A DNA stretch of 6,522 nucleotides, from contig JAPUIN010000088.1 of NCBI GenBank assembly GCA_027297005.1, positions 1 through 6,522 of the forward strand, in the 5' to 3' direction. Origin of the DNA: Acidobacteriota bacterium. GTDB lineage: Bacteria; Acidobacteriota; Polarisedimenticolia; Gp22-AA2. Below are positions 6,426 to 6,522 of the stretch, one piece after another. Under the pieces are notes generated by a model. It saw only the letters and a program-made list of their open reading frames with translations. It had not been told where the DNA came from and made no database searches. Every line of letters begins with the position of its first letter. Within the stretch, counting starts at the first letter, position 1. Made by a program: the position numbers and the translations under genes.

Positions 6426-6447
6426 GGGCCCCCCCAAGGGGGGGCCC
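6426..6447 (+). terminator. Strong G/C hairpin after the GlcG-like gene, probable terminator
   Basis: Eleven bases after the stop codon, GGGCCCCCCC (6426-6435) and its exact complement (6438-6447) form a ten-base-pair stem around AA. In RNA, the innermost pair or pairs would open to make a loop. It is followed only by a weak pyrimidine stretch (GCTCTT), not a classical T run. Its position argues for transcript ending or 3'-end protection; intrinsic termination is less certain. Confidence 0.5.
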
Positions 6448-6456
6448 GCTCTTACA

Positions 6457-6471
6457 CCCCCACCAAGGGGG
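6457..6471. repeat. Second G/C-run hairpin CCCCC-ACCAA-GGGGG
   Basis: Five C and five G bases pair around ACCAA, nine bases after the first hairpin, and are followed by AGAAAAAGA. It repeats the C-run, A-containing loop, G-run pattern of its neighbour. The rest of the segment to 6522 holds a ten-base palindrome CCGGATCCGG (6492-6501) and no coding region I can support. Confidence 0.4.
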
Positions 6472-6522
6472 AGAAAAAGATAGATGCGCCCCCGGATCCG
6501 GCCGAGGGAGTGTTGTAAAAAC

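Overview
The window comes from a G+C-rich bacterial chromosome, roughly two-thirds G+C by eye. Codons favour G or C at the third position, there is an AGGAGG ribosome-binding site, and there are sigma70-type promoter boxes. Gene content is housekeeping-like and does not fix a phylum. A high-G+C environmental lineage such as Acidobacteriota, Methylomirabilota or a relative would fit, but this is a guess. I see no insertion sequence, phage gene, tRNA, rRNA or CRISPR array.

Layout, left to right. (1) 1-1119, minus strand: a PPP/HcaT-like MFS permease, missing only its last residues at the window edge. (2) 1120-1202: a compact divergent promoter region in which the two -35 boxes lie on opposite strands of one 13-bp palindrome. 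(3) 1203-2048 and 2060-4111, plus strand: a SirB1-type transglutaminase-like/TPR protein followed 11 bases later by a DinG/XPD-type superfamily 2 helicase, almost certainly one operon. (4) 4112-4177: a short convergent gap. (5) 4178-5698, minus strand: a class I acyl-CoA synthetase (AMP-forming). (6) 5699-5911: a second divergent intergenic region with three inverted repeats. (7) 5912-6415, plus strand: a small GlcG/HbpS-family protein with an unusual basic tail. (8) 6416-6522: G/C-run hairpins that probably end that transcript.

The operon at 1203-4111 pairs a protein of unclear biochemical role with a probable DNA-repair helicase. The permease and the CoA ligase could both serve uptake and activation of organic acids, but they are not in one operon and the link is speculative. 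I found no clearly new multi-gene system. The best leads are the helicase, which keeps three of the four Fe-S cluster cysteines, the shared-palindrome divergent promoter with a probably leaderless permease mRNA, and the structured DNA around the GlcG-like gene.
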